Assembly: GCA_050014815.1 (NCBI GenBank)
Contig: JBEKCP010000010.1
Span: forward strand, 1-29,596
Direction: 5' to 3'
Length of the DNA stretch: 29,596 nt
Source of the DNA: JBEKCP01 sp050014815
GTDB taxonomy: Bacteria > Planctomycetota > Planctomycetia > Pirellulales > Thermoguttaceae
Shown piece after piece: positions 16,401-23,356 of this stretch. The position numbers and the translations under genes are program-made. Each line of letters begins with the position of its first letter. Position 1 is the stretch's first letter. The notes beneath the pieces are model-generated. The model had not been told where the DNA came from, made no database searches, and worked only from the letters and a program-made list of their open reading frames with translations.

Positions 16401-16575
16401 AGGCCACCTCGGGATAGATGCCGCTAGGCATGTGCAACATGGCGACGATGCCGGCGACCGTCAGCACGATCGTCAAGAGCACGATCAGGCCGAAATAGGG
16501 GCGCGCCAGCGTGAGCACGTTCACCCTGCCCGGCCGCGGAGCGACTGCCCCTTCCTCCGGCGGAGGCGCGATCAT
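13405..16575 (-). CDS. Efflux RND transporter permease subunit
   Basis: A 1056-residue inner-membrane pump, normal length for AcrB-type proteins. It has the duplicated RND layout: TM1 (about residues 27-48), a large periplasmic porter domain (50-340), TM2-6, a second porter half, TM7-12. TM4 contains GLIIDDSVVVVENI with the paired Asp (around residue 420) needed for proton relay in drug-type RND pumps; heavy-metal pumps usually lack the second Asp, so this favours organic substrates. The pump takes substrate from the periplasm or membrane and drives it through the adaptor and outer channel. Its start overlaps the adaptor's stop by four bases (ATGA), so translation is likely coupled. Substrate unknown. 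Confidence 0.95.
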   Translation of the reverse strand: MIAPPPEEGAVAPRPGRVNVLTLARPYFGLIVLLTIVLTVAGIVAMLHMPSGIYPEVAFPRVLVIVQTPGLAVKDVEIGVTRPIEDAVNVVLGVERVQSKSVRGAAEIRIEFVPGTDMIQALNDIRARMADVAAQLPPGTSTIVERVTPSVFPIISFVVTGGRDPSALRDYAYYDLRPRVSRLPDVSYVTVQGGDTREIVVELEPERVVAAGLSLVDVAERLGKEHRMKAVGRMDRGTRQFQVLTNTQVGNPQELEDLVVAEKNGQAIRVRDLGRVVVTHEDRTLAIHARDADGHGKNAVVLTVFRRMGGNALTVSSGLDRVLEESRKPASRKGIRIVPVYDQATLVETAIDNVRDAIVVGGMLSVFILLAFLKSARATLLAAISIPLSLIISFVFLRLIGDTLNLMSLGGLAVAIGLIIDDSVVVVENIARHLAEGQTGDEAIARASREISGAVIGSTLTTILVFVPLAFVHGVVGQFFQSLSLALSVALLVSMVISLTLVPVLAARFLARRRMPASGPIYNVLADRYEGLLRRCLRAPRTVIVLALLAVAPAWWLYDHVDSGFMPEMDEGAFVMDYEMPVGTSLQETDAVLRRAEAVLLEIPDVSGYVRRTGAELGLFATEPHTGDLLVCLKPRGQRKRSAEQVREEFRVRLEKAVPELKDKIDLKGIIADQISDYLGATTPIEVKVFGPDLAVLRKLARQVGDIVKQTDAKDVDTHVELENSDLVVRPNSVEAARVGLTTMDVESQISAALYGQVASTLPQQDRITSIRVRYPDAVRYDRDRLAQLPISLGGAAPAGNLPAGNASAAAPGTGFVLLGQVASTKVEASANALWRENQQPMINVTAELANARDLGAVSRKLQAMLPELKFPPGYRWELAGNYKSQQESFASLGMVLIVAAAMVFLLLGFQFHSLTLPLLIFLTQPISLACAMLALWLTHTPLNVSSYVGAILLIGLDVKNGIILIEYIGQLHRSGLPLNQALVQAGRIRFRPILMTSLCTIFGLLPLALGLGPGAQMQQPLAIAVIGGLVANMLLTRLLVPVGYLALQRKAAPVA

Positions 16576-17867
16576 GGCTTGGCCTCCGCCGGCTGCTCCG
16601 TCACCGGGGTTTCATCGGGCAGATTATACGCCCCCTCGACGATCACGGGTTCACCCGGCGCGAGGTCGATCCCCAGCACCTCGACCCATCCCCTGTCCTT
16701 CAGGCCGAGTTGCGGATACAGGATCGCCGATTGTCGGTTGCGGACCACGCTCAAGAGCGGGCCCTCGCCAAGGTCGTTGACGGCCTCGGCCGGCACCGCC
16801 AATACTTTGCGGCGATCAACGGCGATGCGGGCCGAAACGGTCTGCCCGAGCTTGAACCGGCCCTCCGCATTATCGACCAGGATGCGGACCGGCAGGTTGC
16901 CCGTCTGCGGGTCGATGACGCTGCCGACGAAAACCACCCGGCCTTCGAGGACCGGCTCGGATGACGGGGCGCGGTCCGCAACCTCCTTCGATCCGATCCG
17001 CCGGACCTCGGCCGTCTGGCCGGGCCGGACGCGGCGGGCGTCCGGCGCGGAGAGCCACGCGACCACGTGGAGTTGTTTGGCATCGACGACCTGCCCCACC
17101 GCGGCGCCCGCCGACAGCGTCTGGCCGAGCGAGCAGGTGAGGCTGTCGAGCACGCCGTCAATAGGTGTCGCGATGACGTGCAGATCGCGCTGGGCCTGGG
17201 CGGCCCGCGACGCGGCATCAGCCGCCGCGACCCGCGTTTCGGCCTCCTTGATCGCCTCGGGCCGCGGCCGGAGCATCAATACCTGGTACTGGCTCTCGGC
17301 CGTCTTCAACTGGAGGTCGGCCTGCCGCAGCGACGACTCGGCCTCGTAGAATACGGCCTCCGAGACCTCGCCCCTGGCCCGCAGCGGCCGCAAACGATCA
17401 ACGGCCAGCCGGGCCTTTTCGACCGCCACCCGGGCCTGCTCGATCGCCAGCTTGGCGCTCTGCTGCTCCTCGATCCGCGGCAACGACTCCAACAGCCGCA
17501 ACGAGGCCTCCTGGGAATCGCGGGTGGCCTTCTTCTCATCCAGGTTGGCCTGCGCCACCGTCGGATCGAGTTGGACGATCGCTTGTCCCGCAGTCACAAG
17601 GTTGCCGGGCTGGATCGGCAACTGGGCCACCCGGCCTTCCACGGCGGCGGTCAAGACAGCCGCCCTGCCCGGCAGCGCCTCGCAACGCCCCAATCCGTGT
17701 ACCGCGTCGACGAGTTCGCGGAGTTGGGCCGGCGTGGTGCGGACCGGGACGCCCCCCTCTTGTTCCTGGTCAGCCGCCTTCTCGCCCGATGCGCCGGTGC
17801 CGACATGCCCGCACCCTTGTGCACCAAGCAAGAACAGGGCGCCTGAGAGAAAACAAATCGCCTTCAT
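16572..17867 (-). CDS. Efflux RND transporter periplasmic adaptor subunit
   Basis: A 431-residue membrane-fusion protein. The N-terminus is a lipoprotein signal with LLGAQGC (lipobox Cys19), so it is anchored in the inner membrane facing the periplasm. Two lipoyl half-motifs (VEGRVAQLPIQPGNLVTAGQ, about residues 71-90; PIDGVLDSLTCSLGQTLSAG, about 219-238) flank a long alpha-helical hairpin (about 105-205) rich in Glu, Ala and Arg. Beta-barrel and membrane-proximal domains follow (VNDLGEGPLLSVV). It joins the RND pump to the channel. First gene of a two-gene minus-strand operon; a weak GGGAAG precedes the ATG. Confidence 0.95.
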   Translation of the reverse strand: MKAICFLSGALFLLGAQGCGHVGTGASGEKAADQEQEGGVPVRTTPAQLRELVDAVHGLGRCEALPGRAAVLTAAVEGRVAQLPIQPGNLVTAGQAIVQLDPTVAQANLDEKKATRDSQEASLRLLESLPRIEEQQSAKLAIEQARVAVEKARLAVDRLRPLRARGEVSEAVFYEAESSLRQADLQLKTAESQYQVLMLRPRPEAIKEAETRVAAADAASRAAQAQRDLHVIATPIDGVLDSLTCSLGQTLSAGAAVGQVVDAKQLHVVAWLSAPDARRVRPGQTAEVRRIGSKEVADRAPSSEPVLEGRVVFVGSVIDPQTGNLPVRILVDNAEGRFKLGQTVSARIAVDRRKVLAVPAEAVNDLGEGPLLSVVRNRQSAILYPQLGLKDRGWVEVLGIDLAPGEPVIVEGAYNLPDETPVTEQPAEAKP

Positions 17868-17961
17868 GCGGCTTCCCGTGGCTTCGATACTGCGAGGCCC
17901 TAAATTCTAGCTACTTTTCCTAAACCACGTCGGCCGATGGACCGATTTGACGATTAAGTAG

Positions 17962-17984
17962 ATTCTATCATCTAGGCATAGAAT
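17962..17984. promoter_or_regulatory. Candidate operator in the divergent efflux promoter region
   Basis: ATTCTAT (17962-17968) and ATAGAAT (17978-17984) form a perfect 7-bp inverted repeat with a 9-base spacer, in the AT-richest part of the 169-base gap between the divergent adaptor and channel genes. The 23-base size suits a dimeric repressor. No regulator gene is adjacent and no clear -35/-10 pair is seen, so this is tentative. Confidence 0.35.
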
Positions 17985-18036
17985 GCGCATCTGGGCGGAC
18001 CTTTCCGAGCGAAACCCCGCCCTTCCAGGGGGAACG

Positions 18037-19386
18037 ATGCAATTGCGGCCACTCCTCGCACTCCTGCCCATCGTGTTGTGCGTGGTGGTCGGGTCAGCGG
18101 CGGCGCCGCCAGGCGAGGCGCCTCCTGGGACCCCCACCGATGTCAGGGCCCCGCCGGTGCCCTTGGCCGCCCCTCTGGACCTGGAGACCGCCCTGGAATG
18201 GACGGTCCGATACCATCCGAACCTGGTCATCCAGCGGCAGAACGCGGAGGCCACGGCCGAGGCGATCGCCGTGGCACGGCAGTTCCCGACCAGCCTGAAT
18301 CCGACCGTCGCACTGGAGGTTACCCCCTGGGTCTTTCAACGGCAGCCGGGCGATGGGGTCCAGCGGCTGAATACCTTCGTCAACGTGAACTGGCAGCAGC
18401 CGATCGAGTTGGGGCATCGCCGCCGGTACCGCACGGAAATGGCCCAAGCGTCGTACGACCAGGCATGTTGGAACGCCCTGCAAACCGAGTTGGCCGCACT
18501 GGTGGGGACCTATCGGTTTCACCAGGGGGCCACCTACCGCGGGCAGAAGTTGGCGGTCGCCGGACGGCTGGCCGACTTCAACGTGCAATTGGTCCAATCC
18601 CTCAAGCGGCAGGCCGCGGCGAACCAGGTGGGACCGGCTGAAGTGGTCCTCGCGGAGGTCGAGGCCGGGGCGGCGGCCCAAGGGGTTGAAACAGCCCGGC
18701 GGGAATACGTCGTGGCCCTGGCCGAGTTGCGCGGGCAGTTTGCACTCCCGGAGGGGGCGGCCCTGATCGAGCCGACCGGCCTGCTCCGCCCCCCCGGCGA
18801 CAACCTGCCCGGAACCGAAGACGACCTGGCCCAATTGGCGATGGAGAGCCGTCCGGAGATCTCCGCCGCCGTAGCGCAGGCGGCCAATTCCCGGGCGGCG
18901 CTCAGCCTGGCCCGCGCCGACCGGATCCCCGTGCCCTCGGTCGGACCGGTCTATGAACACAACGAAACGGGCGCCAGCTTCTACGGATTCGGCCTGACGA
19001 CCCCGATCCCGTTGCTCAATACCGGCGGCGCGCTCGTCCGCCAGCGCGAAGCGGAATACCATCGCGATTGCGTGGCCTTGGAACAGGTCCGGCAGCAAGT
19101 CAGGACACAGGTCCAGGCCGTGCTGGCGAAATGGAACCAGGTTCGCGAGTCGGCCGCCCGGACCCGCGCCCGCCGGGAGCCCATCGCCGGGCAGGTCGAT
19201 CGGATGCAGCGGCTCTTCGATGCCGGGCAGACCGACCTGGTCAAGTTGCTCCAGGTCCACCAACGCCTGATCGAGGCCGAAAACGCCCAGCTTGACGCCC
19301 AATGGCAGTCGATCGAGGCCTATGCCGATCTCCTGGCTGCCGTGGGCTGGACGCCCCTGTTGGGCCTGCCGACCGAGAATCGCTAG
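18037..19386 (+). CDS. TolC-family outer membrane efflux channel
   Basis: A 449-residue protein with a signal peptide (MQLRPLLALLPIVLCVVVGS) followed by a Pro-rich linker. It has two tandem outer-membrane-efflux halves: LDLETALEWTVRYHPNLVI near residues 50-68, long Ala/Gln/Glu-rich helices, a beta segment ending VNWQQPIELG, and a second half with FYGFGLTTPIPLLNTGG near 325-345, both typical. The C-terminal helix ends in QSIEAYADLLAAVGW. It is the exit duct for the divergent RND pump. I chose ATG 18037 (GGGGGA just upstream, then signal peptide) over 17983, whose extra 18 residues have no signal-like character and begin in the candidate operator. It ends inside an inverted repeat. Confidence 0.9.
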   Translation: MQLRPLLALLPIVLCVVVGSAAAPPGEAPPGTPTDVRAPPVPLAAPLDLETALEWTVRYHPNLVIQRQNAEATAEAIAVARQFPTSLNPTVALEVTPWVFQRQPGDGVQRLNTFVNVNWQQPIELGHRRRYRTEMAQASYDQACWNALQTELAALVGTYRFHQGATYRGQKLAVAGRLADFNVQLVQSLKRQAAANQVGPAEVVLAEVEAGAAAQGVETARREYVVALAELRGQFALPEGAALIEPTGLLRPPGDNLPGTEDDLAQLAMESRPEISAAVAQAANSRAALSLARADRIPVPSVGPVYEHNETGASFYGFGLTTPIPLLNTGGALVRQREAEYHRDCVALEQVRQQVRTQVQAVLAKWNQVRESAARTRARREPIAGQVDRMQRLFDAGQTDLVKLLQVHQRLIEAENAQLDAQWQSIEAYADLLAAVGWTPLLGLPTENR

Positions 19387-19493
19387 TAGGTCCCGCCTGC
19401 CGGGCGGGACTGCGCCTGCCGGGCGGGACTGCGCCTGCCGGGCGGGACTGCGACGAGCCCAGGCCGAAGTCCCGCCCGGCAGGCGGGACCTAC
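19386..19493. repeat. Perfect 26-bp inverted repeat with a triplicated 19-bp unit
   Basis: Arms 19386-19411 and 19468-19493 are exact inverses (each contains GGTCCCGCCTGCCGGGCGGG). Between them the unit GCCTGCCGGGCGGGACTGC is repeated, so it occurs three times in tandem in one orientation and once inverted. It starts at the last base of the channel gene's stop codon and ends 13 bases before the convergent lipoprotein's stop, so any hairpin would be in both transcripts. Confidence 0.9.
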
Positions 19494-19505
19494 TGGATCG
19501 CTAAA

Positions 19506-19763
19506 TCACGGGCCGATGCTCGATGGATTGCGGTCGAGGAAATCTCGCGGGCCGCGCGTCGTGTAATACGGATAGGTCACGGTTGCGGCACCCATCCCGG
19601 CCCCGTCGCCCGGGGCGCCGCCGCAACGCCGGCAACCCCCGTCGCAGTTCTGGCACGTCTCGGGGGCTTTCTGGCAAGTCCCACACGCAGGCTTGCAGCA
19701 ACAGCAGCCGGCGGTGGCGGCCAAGAGGACGGCCGCCGTCAGAACCAGCAGTATGTGTCTCAT
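19506..19763 (-). CDS. Small cysteine-rich lipoprotein
   Basis: An 85-residue protein: signal peptide with lipobox LAATAGC (about residues 14-20), then a Cys-rich stretch (CCCCKPACGTCQ, CQNCDGGCRRCGG), a Gly-rich linker, and a distinctive C-terminus TYPYYTTRGPRDFLDRNP that I recognise as conserved in small planctomycete lipoproteins of unknown function. The cysteines could bind metal or cross-link; inference only. ATG at 19763 is preceded by AAGGA at eight bases, so the longer open frame (to 19850) is rejected. Convergent with the efflux channel gene. Confidence 0.75.
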   Translation of the reverse strand: MRHILLVLTAAVLLAATAGCCCCKPACGTCQKAPETCQNCDGGCRRCGGAPGDGAGMGAATVTYPYYTTRGPRDFLDRNPSSIGP

Positions 19764-19941
19764 CCGGTGAGTCCTTTCCATCCTTTGGGAGGCCGAGGGT
19801 CGGGCATGCCTCCAGTGCGGGAAACGATCTGGGCCCCTTTGAGAGAACATCGGCCTGAGAATCTTGCGGAATCCAGAAAATCGTTATATCCGTTGCTTCC
19901 GGCAGGACCGTTGCGACCGGCACGCCGGCCCCGCAAACACC

Positions 19942-19998
19942 AGCCCGAAGCGCAAGCGAGGGAGCGGCAACGAATTGCCCTCGCTTGCGCGTCGGGCT
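19942..19998. repeat. 21-bp inverted repeat with CGCAAGCGAGGG arms
   Basis: 19942-19962 and 19978-19998 are inverted copies matching at 20 of 21 positions with a 15-base loop. It is the only structure I see in the 306-base gap 19764-20069 between the divergent lipoprotein and phosphoesterase genes, so it may lie in a leader or be a dispersed element. Confidence 0.8.
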
Positions 19999-20069
19999 AG
20001 TGAGACTGCCGTACCTCCATCGGGGGCCTGCTCTCCCGGTGGAGACTCCTGTGATAAACTGGATAGTCT

Positions 20070-20933
20070 ATGGTTGCGTCCATCGACTACATTGAAAACA
20101 TCCTCGCCGTCTACGCACAGGCGGCCGACGCCAATCGCCAGACCCCCGGACGCCGGGGCAGCCTGATTGTCCTCACCCCGGAATCGGCCGGCGAGGTGAT
20201 GGTCACCGGCGATTTGCACGGGCACCGGAAGAATTTCAACCTGATCCGGCGGGTTGCGGCCCTGGACAAATCTCCCGGTCGGCACTTGGTTCTGCAAGAG
20301 GCCTGCCACGGCGGTCCCGTCTACCCGGAAAACGGCGGTTGCATGTCCCACACGGTGCTGGAGGACATCGCCCGGTTGAAGGTCAAGTATCCAGCGAGGG
20401 TACACTTCCTGTTGGGGAACCACGAGTTGGCCGAGCTGTCCGATTACCCCATCCTGAAGAAGAAACAGATGCTCAACATGCTTTTTCGCATGGGGTTACA
20501 GCAGATGTACGGGCTGGCGGCCGAGAAGGTCCGAGAGGCCATGTTGGCGTTCTTGCGGACCTGTCCCCTTGGCGTTTGCCTGCCGCATGGGGTCCTGGTC
20601 TGCCACAGCATCCCGGAGCAGACCGACACCCGGAAGTTCGACAAGACAGTCTTCGATCGCGATCTGAATCCCTTGGAATTCTTCGAGCACGGTGACATTT
20701 TTCGCCTGCTATGGGGGAGGGACCATCGGGCGGAGAACGCCCGGGCCTTTGCCCAATGGATGGGGGTCCGCATGCTGTTGTGCGGCCATGACCCATGTTC
20801 CGAGGGGTATAATGCCCCCAACCAACACCTGATCATTCTCGACTGCTGTGGCGAAAAGGCATGCTACGTCATCCTGCCGACGGACCGGGAATTGGGGCAG
20901 CCGGAGATCATAAAGAAGATCCGGAGGCTGTAG
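20070..20933 (+). CDS. Metallophosphoesterase
   Basis: A 287-residue cytoplasmic protein of the calcineurin-like phosphoesterase superfamily. Metal-binding motifs are visible: GDLHGH (residues 47-52), GNHE (116-119), VCHS near 182 and CGHD near 247. The GD-x-VDRG motif expected between the first two in PPP phosphatases is not evident; that region reads LVLQEACHGG instead, so it is an atypical member or uses another ligand. It lacks a signal peptide. Substrate could be a phosphoprotein or a nucleotide. The ATG has only a weak GGAT upstream. Next comes an octamer-repeat element and an ABC exporter on the same strand. Confidence 0.85.
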   Translation: MVASIDYIENILAVYAQAADANRQTPGRRGSLIVLTPESAGEVMVTGDLHGHRKNFNLIRRVAALDKSPGRHLVLQEACHGGPVYPENGGCMSHTVLEDIARLKVKYPARVHFLLGNHELAELSDYPILKKKQMLNMLFRMGLQQMYGLAAEKVREAMLAFLRTCPLGVCLPHGVLVCHSIPEQTDTRKFDKTVFDRDLNPLEFFEHGDIFRLLWGRDHRAENARAFAQWMGVRMLLCGHDPCSEGYNAPNQHLIILDCCGEKACYVILPTDRELGQPEIIKKIRRL

Positions 20934-20955
20934 GAAGAAAGGCGGAAGGCGGAAC

Positions 20956-21058
20956 AGACGGGGAGACGGGGAGACGGGGAGACAAGGAGACAAGGAGAGG
21001 GGGAGCCAAGGCGGCCGCAAGACACTCCTTGTCTCCCCGTCTCCTTGTCTCCTTGTCT
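20956..21058. repeat. Inverted pair of GAGAC octamer arrays
   Basis: The left arm 20956-20997 is a tandem array of the 8-base unit GGGGAGAC then AAGGAGAC; the right arm 21025-21058 is the inverse array (CTCCTTGT and CTCCCCGT words). They can pair over about 30 bases with a 27-base loop. The element fills the gap between the phosphoesterase and the ABC exporter. The exporter's Shine-Dalgarno (AAGGG) and ATG begin about 40 bases after it. Confidence 0.85.
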
Positions 21059-21114
21059 TCCCCTCTATTTCGCTCTTGGCCCGAGCGGCCGAATCTGTTA
21101 ATAAGGGCATCCAC

Positions 21115-23115
21115 ATGAACAACTTCGGCCGGCTTGTGCGTCTGGCGCTGCGCTATCGGCTCACGGTGGTGGGGGCACTGGCCAGCGCGCTGGTGGTCGC
21201 GGTGCTCTGGGGGGCGAACATCGGGGCGGTCTTCCCGTTCGTCCAGGTGGTCTTTCAAGGGGAGTCGCTACAGCAGTGGGTCGATCGGGAGATCGGCAAG
21301 GCCCGGCAGACCGGCCGGGAGCAGGCTGCCCGCATCGAAGACCTCCGCCGCCAGTTGGCCGGGGCTTCGCCCGACCAACAGCGGTTCCTCCTCGCTCAGA
21401 TCGGCCTGGCAGAGTCCCGCCAAACGGCGGAACACTGGAGCGAGCAAGGGTATCAGTGGATCAAGCCGGCGGTGGACGCCTACCTGCCCCATGATCCCTT
21501 CAAGACATTGGCGCTGGTGACGTTTTTCTTGCTGGCCGGCACGTTCGTGAAGGACGTGTTCCTGATTGTCAACAACATCCTTGTGGCCCGGCTCACGCAG
21601 TTGGCCGCGTTCGATTTAAGGAAGCTCTTTTACCGCCGCACGCTTCGGCTGGACCTGGCCACGTTCAACGAGGAAGGCACGGCCGACCTGATGAGCCGTT
21701 TCACCCACGACATGGAGAACGCGGCGGGCGGACTGGATTCGCTCTTCGGCAAGGCGGTGGTCGAGCCGCTGAAGATGCTGGTCTGCCTGGTGGCGGCCGC
21801 CTGGATCTGCTGGCGGCTCTTGGTGTTCTCGCTCTTGGTGGCCCCGGTGGCCGCCCTGGCGATCCGCTGGCTGGCGAAGATGCTCAAGCGGGCCAACCGC
21901 CGCGCGATGGAGCAGATGGCCCAGCTCTACAGCGTGCTCGAAGAGACCTTCCGCGGCATCAAGATCGTCAAGGCGTTCACCAACGAGCCGCAGGAACGCA
22001 AGCGATTCCACCTCCGCAGCAAGGAATACTACCGCAAGGCGATGAAGATCGTCAGCTACGACTCCCTCTCGCATCCGATGACCGAGATCATGGGCATCTT
22101 GACGATCTGCCTGGCGCTTCTGGCCGGGGCGTGGCTGGTGCTCAAGGGAGAGACGCACCTCCTGGGCATTCGCATGAGCGACCGGCCGCTGAGCCTGGGG
22201 TGGTTGTTGTTGTTCTACGGGCTCTTGGCGGGCATGGCCGATCCGCTGCGGAAGCTCTCCGAGGTCTTCAGCCGGTTGCAGCGTGCGGTCGCGGCATGCG
22301 ACCGCATCTACGGCCGCCTCGATCGGCAGCCGCAGATCCACAGCCCCGCCTCTCCCACGGCCTGCCCCCGCCATCACCGCGACCTGGTCCTCGAGGGCGT
22401 CGAGTTCGCCTACTATCCCGGCCAGCCCGTCCTGGAGGACATCAACCTGCGGATCCCCTTCGGCGAGACCGTGGCCATCGTCGGCCCCAACGGCTGCGGC
22501 AAGTCGACGCTGGCCAATCTCATCCCCCGCTTCGCCGATCCCACCGGCGGCGTCATCCGGTTGGACGGCGTGCCGCTTGTGGACGTGCGGGTCCGGGACC
22601 TGCGGAGCCAGATCGGGCTGGTTACGCAGGACCCCTTCCTGTTCGACGACACGGTCTTCAACAACATCCGCTACGGCCGCCCCAAGGCGACCCGCGGCGA
22701 GATCATCGAGGCCGCCAAGCGGGCCCATGCCCACCGCTTCATCGAGTCCGACCTGCCGCAAGGCTACGACACGGTGGTGGGCGCCATGGGCGGGCGGCTC
22801 TCCGGCGGCCAGCGGCAGCGGATCGCCCTGGCCCGCGCCATCCTCCGCGACCCTGCCATCCTCATCCTGGACGAGGCCACCAGCCAGATCGATCTCGAAA
22901 GCGAGCAGGCCATCCAGGAGGCCCTGGAGCACTTCAAGCGCAATCGCACCACGCTGATCATCACCCACCGGCTGGCCGTCCTCTCGCTGGCCGACCGGAT
23001 CGTGGCGATGGAGTCGGGCCGGATCATCGACGCCGGCACCCACGAGGAGATGCTGGCGCGTTGCGCCCTCTACAGCCGCCTGCACCAGCTCGACGACCTC
23101 CGGCGGAGCGCGTGA
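21115..23115 (+). CDS. ABC exporter (MsbA-like, fused membrane and ATPase domains)
   Basis: A 666-residue inner-membrane half-transporter. The membrane domain (residues 1-370) is followed by an ATPase domain (about 425-660) with Walker A GPNGCGKST (near 457), signature LSGGQRQR (near 561), Walker B ILILDEAT (near 582) and H-loop ITHR (near 616). Relatives flip lipids, lipid A core or drugs as homodimers. Between TM1 and TM2 (about residues 55-135) lies an Arg/Glu/Gln-rich coiled coil not found in MsbA, which explains the extra 80 residues and would project into the periplasm. Start ATG 21115 has AAGGG eight bases upstream; the 13-residue extension to 21076 is rejected. Substrate unknown. Confidence 0.93.
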   Translation: MNNFGRLVRLALRYRLTVVGALASALVVAVLWGANIGAVFPFVQVVFQGESLQQWVDREIGKARQTGREQAARIEDLRRQLAGASPDQQRFLLAQIGLAESRQTAEHWSEQGYQWIKPAVDAYLPHDPFKTLALVTFFLLAGTFVKDVFLIVNNILVARLTQLAAFDLRKLFYRRTLRLDLATFNEEGTADLMSRFTHDMENAAGGLDSLFGKAVVEPLKMLVCLVAAAWICWRLLVFSLLVAPVAALAIRWLAKMLKRANRRAMEQMAQLYSVLEETFRGIKIVKAFTNEPQERKRFHLRSKEYYRKAMKIVSYDSLSHPMTEIMGILTICLALLAGAWLVLKGETHLLGIRMSDRPLSLGWLLLFYGLLAGMADPLRKLSEVFSRLQRAVAACDRIYGRLDRQPQIHSPASPTACPRHHRDLVLEGVEFAYYPGQPVLEDINLRIPFGETVAIVGPNGCGKSTLANLIPRFADPTGGVIRLDGVPLVDVRVRDLRSQIGLVTQDPFLFDDTVFNNIRYGRPKATRGEIIEAAKRAHAHRFIESDLPQGYDTVVGAMGGRLSGGQRQRIALARAILRDPAILILDEATSQIDLESEQAIQEALEHFKRNRTTLIITHRLAVLSLADRIVAMESGRIIDAGTHEEMLARCALYSRLHQLDDLRRSA

Positions 23116-23138
23116 GACGCGGGCCGGCATTGTTGTAG

Positions 23139-23241
23139 TGTGCCGCCGGCTCCGCCAGTGCCGTTGGTGCCATTGCCCACGTCTGCACCTAAACCACGAG
23201 ACGTCAAAGAAGCCCGAAGCACTGGCAAAGCCAGTGGCACA
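23139..23241. repeat. Diverged inverted pair of TGTGCC..GGC...GCCAGTGC elements
   Basis: 23139-23161 and the reverse of 23219-23241 share TGTGCC, GGCT and GCCAGTGC at matching positions, with four differences. The right copy is itself a hairpin (ACTGGC-AAA-GCCAGT). It sits in the gap between the ABC exporter and the kinase. Confidence 0.65.
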
Positions 23242-23356
23242 CAATGTCAGTCCGTTTTGTCAGTGCCACCCGCCCGGACCTCCCGCAGCCGGCAAGATTG
23301 TTGTACAATCCCCTATATCGGGGTATCAAGTGCGGAAGCCACCGAGCAGGTGCATT

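Noticed and set aside
13837..17349. A very long open frame opposite the RND pump and adaptor
   Set aside because: It is antisense to two clear genes; its Arg/Asp/Gln/His-rich composition is what high-GC genes give in that frame, and no start signal or domain is visible.
20956..21058. Short tandem units considered as a CRISPR or an origin iteron array
   Set aside because: Units are 8 bases without spacers, and no dnaA, repA or DnaA boxes are nearby.
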